This document shows, one piece after another, positions 4,747 through 8,402 of a DNA stretch of 8,402 nucleotides. The DNA lies in NCBI GenBank assembly GCA_937884735.1, contig CAKZYI010000639.1:1-8402 (forward strand), in the 5' to 3' direction. The stretch is from an uncultured Pleurocapsa sp. (GTDB lineage Bacteria; Cyanobacteriota; Cyanobacteriia; Cyanobacteriales; Xenococcaceae). How positions within the stretch are numbered: the first letter of the stretch is position 1; each line of letters opens with the position of its first letter. The position numbers and the translations under genes were made by a program. Below the pieces are notes generated by a model. That model ran no database searches, was not told the origin of the DNA, and saw only the letters and a list, made by a program, of their open reading frames with translations.

Positions 4747-7104
4747 TTTCTCCGACTCTTGCATAAAATATTAAACTCTTATCGCAATTTATCATTGCAA
4801 AATACAATTACTCTGCCTTTACTATTACAGATATTTGTCACTGTAAGTTTGGTAGGTTATTTTTCTTGGCGTAATGGAGAAAGATCGGTTAATAAAATTA
4901 CCATTCAACTTCGAAATGAGGTAACAGAAAGAGTCGAGCAACACTTGGAAGAATATTTAAATACACCCCATTTGATTGTTAGATTAAAGCAAAACAGTAT
5001 TAAAACAGGACAACTAAAAGTTAACGATTTTAAAACAATTGCTCAAGATTTTTGGTTAACTATAAATTTATTTGATTCAGTAAGAGCAATTTATTTAGCA
5101 GATAATGCTGGAAAGTTTATTTATAGTAAAAGAGAAAAAAATAAGTTTTATAGCAAAGAAGTAATAACAATACCCCAGCGCAAAACGTATATCTTAGACG
5201 ATCGCGGAGAAAAGCAAGAATTAATTACTGAGGACAAATATTTTCCCCAGTCTCGCCCTTGGTATATCAACACTTTAAAAACTCAGCGCAATAACTGGAG
5301 TGAAGTCTATACATTTACAGGAGGAGAATTAGGCATCACCGCAGCAGGTTTATTACAAGATAGTCGAAGGGAAACCCAAGGTGTTGTAGGAGTAGATTTA
5401 GTTTTGGATGGTATCGATCGCTTTTTAGAAAAGATCGAGATTAGTGAAAATGGACAGGTATTTATTTTAGAACGCAGCGGCTATCTAATAGCAACTTCTT
5501 CCCCAGAAAAGCCTTTTACAATCGATTCACAAAATAACCAAGAACAACGATTAAAGGCGATCGACAGCCAAGAAAATTTAATCAAAGCAACTACCGCAAA
5601 TATTGCCGATTCTTTAGATCGTCTCGATAAAATAAATCGCCCCCAACAATTTGAATTCAAGCTAGACAAAGCCAAGCAATTGGTTCAAATATTACCCTAT
5701 CAAGACAAACTAGGTTTAGATTGGCTAATTGTGGTGGTTTTGCCCGAAGCGGATTTTATGGCGGAAATAAATGCCAATAACTTCAATACAATCTGCTTAT
5801 GTTTGCTAGCTGGCGCGATCGCAACTTGTCTGGGAATATATACTTCTCGTAAAATTGCCCAACCTTTGACTCATCTAAGTCAGATGACCAACTTTATCGC
5901 TAAAAGTGCCAGGGCAAAAAATACCAGCACTTATTTTTATCCTATTGTTAAAGCCAAGAGTATCAAAGAACTACAATCTTTAGCAGACTCGTTTAATGAA
6001 ATGGCAACTCAATTAAAAACAGCCTTTCGAGAGCTAGAACATGCCAACACAACCTTAGAAAAACGAGTCGAGCAAAGAACAACAGCATTGATTGCAGCCA
6101 AAGAAGCTGCCGATGCTGCTAATCATGCCAAAAGCCAGTTTTTGGCTAGTATGAGCCACGAATTCCGCACGCCCCTCCACGTCATTCTTGGTTTTACTCA
6201 AGTAGCCTTACAAGATACTTCCGTTCAGCCACAACAAAGAGAGAATTTACTTACCGTCAAAAGCAGTGGAGAACATTTGTTGACTCTAATTAACGATGTA
6301 TTAGAAATGTCTAAAGTAGAAGCAGGATCTCTATCGTTAGATCTTAAAGCCTTCGACCTGCATTTATTATTAAATAATTTATTGAAAATGTTTCAACTTA
6401 GGGCATTGGAGAAAAACATAACTCTACAATTTAATGTACCTAACAACATCCCCCAATATATTAAAACCGATCCTGTTAAGCTTAACCAAATTCTGATCAA
6501 TTTAATTGAAAATGCGATTAAATATACGGAAAAAGGCAGCGTTACCCTCAACCTAAAACTAATCTCTTCAAGAGATAGCCTTACTATAGCTTTTGCTATT
6601 GTTGATACTGGACACGGTATTTTGCCATCTCAATTAGAATCAATTTTTATCCCCTTTACTCAAGTAAAGCGATCGACTCAAGAAGGTACGGGTTTGGGAT
6701 TATCTATTTCACAACAATTTGTTCGTTTATTGGGCGGAGAAATTAACGTCAGCAGCAAACTCGGACAAGGTTCATTATTTAAGTTCCAAATTCCCGTTAA
6801 TATTGTTGCCAAAGACAATTTAGCAACAAATGATAAAGTTGCAATCTCCCTATCTCAAAGCGATACAAACCCACAAACTATTACTAGAATAAATTACAAT
6901 TACGTTGATTTATCAATCATGCCAAGTCAGTGGCGAGAACAATTAGCCCAAGCAGCGATCGCAATCGACAGCGAGTTAATTCTACAATTAATCAATCAAA
7001 TACCTGAAGGTAAAAAGAATTTAGCGATCTCGTTAACCCAGATGCTAGATCGCTTTGAATATGATGAGATTATCGAATTAGCAGCAAAAATACCAAAACA
7101 TTAA
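4744..7104 (+). CDS. Membrane sensor histidine kinase, Cache-HAMP-HisKA-HATPase
   Basis: A 786-aa transmembrane sensor kinase. TM1 is about residues 22-42 (LPLLLQIFVTVSLVGYFSW). An extracytoplasmic double-Cache-like domain (about 45-345) contains RPWYINTLK (171-179), WSEVYTF and GVVGVDLVLDGIDRFL. TM2 is about 347-366, followed by HAMP (about 367-425) and a coiled coil (EHANTTLEKRVEQR). HisKA has H472 in SHEFRTP; the ATPase has N590 in NLIENAIKYT, G1 DTGHGI (621-626) and G2 GTGLGL (648-653). All kinase motifs are intact. After residue 720 there is a helical tail (MPSQWREQLAQAAIAI, ELAAKIPKH) of a type I recall at the end of cyanobacterial hybrid kinases after a receiver; here no receiver intervenes. 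An in-frame TAA immediately precedes the ATG, fixing the earliest start, and there is no Shine-Dalgarno sequence. The 54-aa gene is 51 bases upstream. Partner regulator unknown. Confidence 0.95.
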   Translation: MFLRLLHKILNSYRNLSLQNTITLPLLLQIFVTVSLVGYFSWRNGERSVNKITIQLRNEVTERVEQHLEEYLNTPHLIVRLKQNSIKTGQLKVNDFKTIAQDFWLTINLFDSVRAIYLADNAGKFIYSKREKNKFYSKEVITIPQRKTYILDDRGEKQELITEDKYFPQSRPWYINTLKTQRNNWSEVYTFTGGELGITAAGLLQDSRRETQGVVGVDLVLDGIDRFLEKIEISENGQVFILERSGYLIATSSPEKPFTIDSQNNQEQRLKAIDSQENLIKATTANIADSLDRLDKINRPQQFEFKLDKAKQLVQILPYQDKLGLDWLIVVVLPEADFMAEINANNFNTICLCLLAGAIATCLGIYTSRKIAQPLTHLSQMTNFIAKSARAKNTSTYFYPIVKAKSIKELQSLADSFNEMATQLKTAFRELEHANTTLEKRVEQRTTALIAAKEAADAANHAKSQFLASMSHEFRTPLHVILGFTQVALQDTSVQPQQRENLLTVKSSGEHLLTLINDVLEMSKVEAGSLSLDLKAFDLHLLLNNLLKMFQLRALEKNITLQFNVPNNIPQYIKTDPVKLNQILINLIENAIKYTEKGSVTLNLKLISSRDSLTIAFAIVDTGHGILPSQLESIFIPFTQVKRSTQEGTGLGLSISQQFVRLLGGEINVSSKLGQGSLFKFQIPVNIVAKDNLATNDKVAISLSQSDTNPQTITRINYNYVDLSIMPSQWREQLAQAAIAIDSELILQLINQIPEGKKNLAISLTQMLDRFEYDEIIELAAKIPKH

Positions 7105-7125
7105 AAAATATTAATAATTACTAAG

Positions 7126-7405
7126 TTACAAAATATTAAGAAGCCTTATTGAGAATGGTTTTACAGATTTACTTCGTTCTATGACTTGATGTATTATTCT
7201 ACTAAAATCCCATGATAATTTGGTGAATGATGCAAAATTTCGGATTTACAACTTGCATTTTCTCGTTCAAGCTAGACTTATCAATACTTTTAAAGATCTC
7301 ACAATTATAATTAAAAGCTCAATTAAAGAAATTTGCTTCATCTTTATTGACTAGGATCTTATACTCATTGACAAGTGATTTGATAGCACTAAAGCAAGAC
7401 TTGCC
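7126..7405 (-). pseudogene. Possible decayed reading frame with an internal stop and frameshift
   Basis: From 7405 down to 7202 one minus-strand frame has only one internal stop (TGA at 7319-7321) and encodes segments such as SAIKSLVNEYKILVNKDEA and FKSIDKSSLNEKMQVV. An overlapping frame from 7245 to 7126 continues with NFASFTKLSWDFSRIIHQVI and SVKPFSIRLLNIL before TAA. A single frameshift would join them. The composition is rich in K, N, I and F, as random AT-rich DNA would also give. No family is recognised. Confidence 0.2.
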
Positions 7406-7438
7406 TTAGCGGACGGAACGTCCGCAGGCTTCCTTGCT
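7393..7438. repeat. GC-rich palindromic element
   Basis: A nested stem: GCGGACG (7409-7415), loop GAA, CGTCCGC (7419-7425); then GCCT (7403-7406) with AGGC (7426-7429); then AGCAAG (7393-7398) with CTTGCT (7433-7438). Its high GC contrasts with the surrounding AT-rich DNA. From memory, palindromes with GCGGAC...GTCCGC occur in many copies between genes of some cyanobacteria, so a REP-like or small non-autonomous element is likely. No U-run follows, so it is not a standard terminator. Confidence 0.6.
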
Positions 7439-7508
7439 AATATATAGATTCTGGTAAAGTCTTATAGCGATCCCCAACACAAAGAGTAAAAGATCGCAGT
7501 TATATTTA

Positions 7509-7595
7509 TTACTCATTACTTATTACTACATGCGGCGAACCGAATCGCCTTTGTTACTCATTACTTATTACTCATTACTTATTACTCATTACTTA
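7509..7595 (+). repeat. Heptanucleotide tandem repeat, TTACTYA, interrupted
   Basis: The 14-base double unit TTACTCATTACTTA occurs exactly at 7509-7522, 7554-7567, 7568-7581 and 7582-7595. Each is two heptamers differing at one position. A 26-base non-repeat segment (7528-7553) separates the first copy and a partial unit from the other three. The array fits the heptameric short tandemly repeated sequences described in cyanobacteria. Confidence 0.8.
7534..7549. other. Small inverted repeat inside the heptad array
   Basis: GGCGA (7534-7538) and TCGCC (7545-7549) can pair around a six-base loop ACCGAA. It lies in the segment that interrupts the TTACTYA array and is more GC-rich than its surroundings. 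Confidence 0.35.
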
Positions 7596-7679
7596 AACAA
7601 AAGCCTATTCCCTCTTGGGTAGGGGTATTCCAAGGCGAAAGAATAACATAGATTGTAGATAAATTAATTGGAACGACTA

Positions 7680-7685
7680 TATAAT
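7680..7685 (+). promoter_or_regulatory. Candidate -10 box of the downstream sensor gene
   Basis: A perfect TATAAT lies 35 bases upstream of the ATG at 7721. No matching -35 is found at 16-18 bases (the best TTG, at 7653-7655, is too far), so this would be an activator-dependent promoter or chance. Confidence 0.3.
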
Positions 7686-7720
7686 TCAGATAGTCTAAAG
7701 TCTCTCAACATCAATTATTG

Positions 7721-8402
7721 ATGAAATTACCGCAGCTATCCTTGACTACCAAGATAGCCAACTACTTTCTACTGTTGGCGTTAATTACGGTAAGCATTGT
7801 GGGTGGGGTGGCATATTTTCGAGCGCGGGGAGCATTAAAACAAGCAGCATTCGATCGCCTGAAGGTGGCTGCAACTTTAAAAGAACAAGAGATTGCGCGG
7901 TGGTTTGAAGATCGGCAGCGAGATTTTTTACATGGGACGCAAATGCCTGACGTACAGCGTAATTTAGAGATTCTACTTAATTCTGAGGATGAAGAAGCTA
8001 AGAAAGCAGCCTATCAAGTATTAAATAAGTATCTCAGCGAAATCTACCGTATCAAGCCTAGTCAGCGAGAAATATTTATTTTAGATCGCAGTAATAAGAT
8101 CGTTCTTTCTACCAACAAACAAAGAGAAGGAGAATATGAAATTCTAGCAAATATTACCTATGTGGAAGAAGTGGAAGCAGGGTCAAATTTTGCGCCAATT
8201 TTTTATCTCTCGCCAATAGACAGGAAACCTGCAATTACTTTGGCGAAACCATTAGCAGATCGTTCGGGAATGATTTTGGTAGATTTAGATCTCGAACGGA
8301 TTGATCGCATTGTAAGAGAGAAAACGGGTTTAGGGGAAAGTGGTGAAAGTTATTTGGTAGGTTCGTTAATTAGCAAATACAGTTTTATCGCGGGTAAATC
8401 TC
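7721..8402 (+). CDS. Membrane sensor protein with Cache-like domain, N-terminal 227 residues (partial)
   Basis: The first 227 codons of a membrane-bound sensor, cut by the window end. Residues 1-12 are a short cytoplasmic start (MKLPQLSLTTKI), about 13-33 a membrane helix (YFLLLALITVSIVGGVAYF), and the rest an extracytoplasmic sensory domain. That domain begins with the long helix common to Cache sensors (ALKQAAFDRLKVAATLKEQE), continues through REIFILDRSNKIVLSTN and ILVDLDLERIDRIVRE, and reaches TGLGESGESYLVG (202-214), a motif typical of cyanobacterial Cache/dCache sensors of histidine kinases, cyclases and chemoreceptors. The output domain lies outside the window, so kinase, adenylate cyclase and diguanylate cyclase all remain possible. 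The ATG has no Shine-Dalgarno sequence; the reading frame and early membrane helix support it. Confidence 0.85.
   Translation, partial: MKLPQLSLTTKIANYFLLLALITVSIVGGVAYFRARGALKQAAFDRLKVAATLKEQEIARWFEDRQRDFLHGTQMPDVQRNLEILLNSEDEEAKKAAYQVLNKYLSEIYRIKPSQREIFILDRSNKIVLSTNKQREGEYEILANITYVEEVEAGSNFAPIFYLSPIDRKPAITLAKPLADRSGMILVDLDLERIDRIVREKTGLGESGESYLVGSLISKYSFIAGKS

Larger units (their letters stand above)
7105..7720. other. Intergenic region between two sensor genes
   Basis: These 616 bases hold a possible decayed minus-strand frame (7126-7405), a GC-rich palindrome (7393-7438), a split heptad array (7509-7595) with a small hairpin inside the split, and a possible -10 box (7680-7685). I see no good intrinsic terminator directly after the kinase stop at 7104. 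The rest is AT-rich sequence without recognisable content. Confidence 0.6.

Noticed and set aside
5481..5675. Minus-strand open frame of 64 codons
   Set aside because: Antisense inside the Cache domain of the membrane histidine kinase; no independent support.
7509..7595. CRISPR array
   Set aside because: The repeat unit is 7 or 14 bases and directly tandem, without regular spacers.

Overview
The window looks like a low-GC, probably morphologically complex cyanobacterium. At least eight exact HIP1 octamers (GCGATCGC, starting at 553, 1776, 2522, 3532, 4401, 4436, 5815 and 6955) occur in 8.4 kb. The intergenic DNA carries several short tandem repeats with a 7-base period, and the proteins have cyanobacterial signalling and pentapeptide-repeat flavours. 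Genus cannot be fixed from this sequence alone.

Left half, minus strand, in order of transcription: a 142-aa pentapeptide-repeat protein (3983 to 3555); a 5'-truncated reading-frame remnant (3558 to 3424); an orphan solute-binding lipoprotein of ABC-transporter family 1 (3325 to 1886); a soluble receiver-PAS-histidine kinase (1728 to 226); and the first 33 codons of a stand-alone receiver protein (99 to the window edge). The last three are codirectional with gaps of 157 and 126 bases and may form a sensing unit, but no permease or ATPase accompanies the binding protein inside the window.

Centre, 3984-4527: a divergent intergenic region of 544 bases packed with repeats. It holds two inverted copies of a 32-base motif that also occurs at 147-178 and 3357-3388. 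It also holds two inverted copies of a 29-base repeat flanking a heptanucleotide array, and a stop-free minus-strand stretch that may be a gene remnant.

Right half, plus strand: a 54-aa small hydrophobic protein with the only strong Shine-Dalgarno sequence noticed in the window (4528-4692); a membrane-bound Cache-HAMP histidine kinase of 786 aa (4744-7104) whose start codon lies in the last unit of a degenerate heptad array; a 616-base intergenic region with a palindrome, a second heptad array and a possible decayed frame; and the first 227 codons of another membrane sensor with a Cache-like periplasmic domain (7721 to the edge).

Taken together this is a signal-transduction neighbourhood: two histidine kinases, one receiver protein, one extra membrane sensor and one binding protein. 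The most unusual content is the repeat landscape between genes rather than the genes themselves. I found no tRNA, rRNA, CRISPR array or intact transposase.
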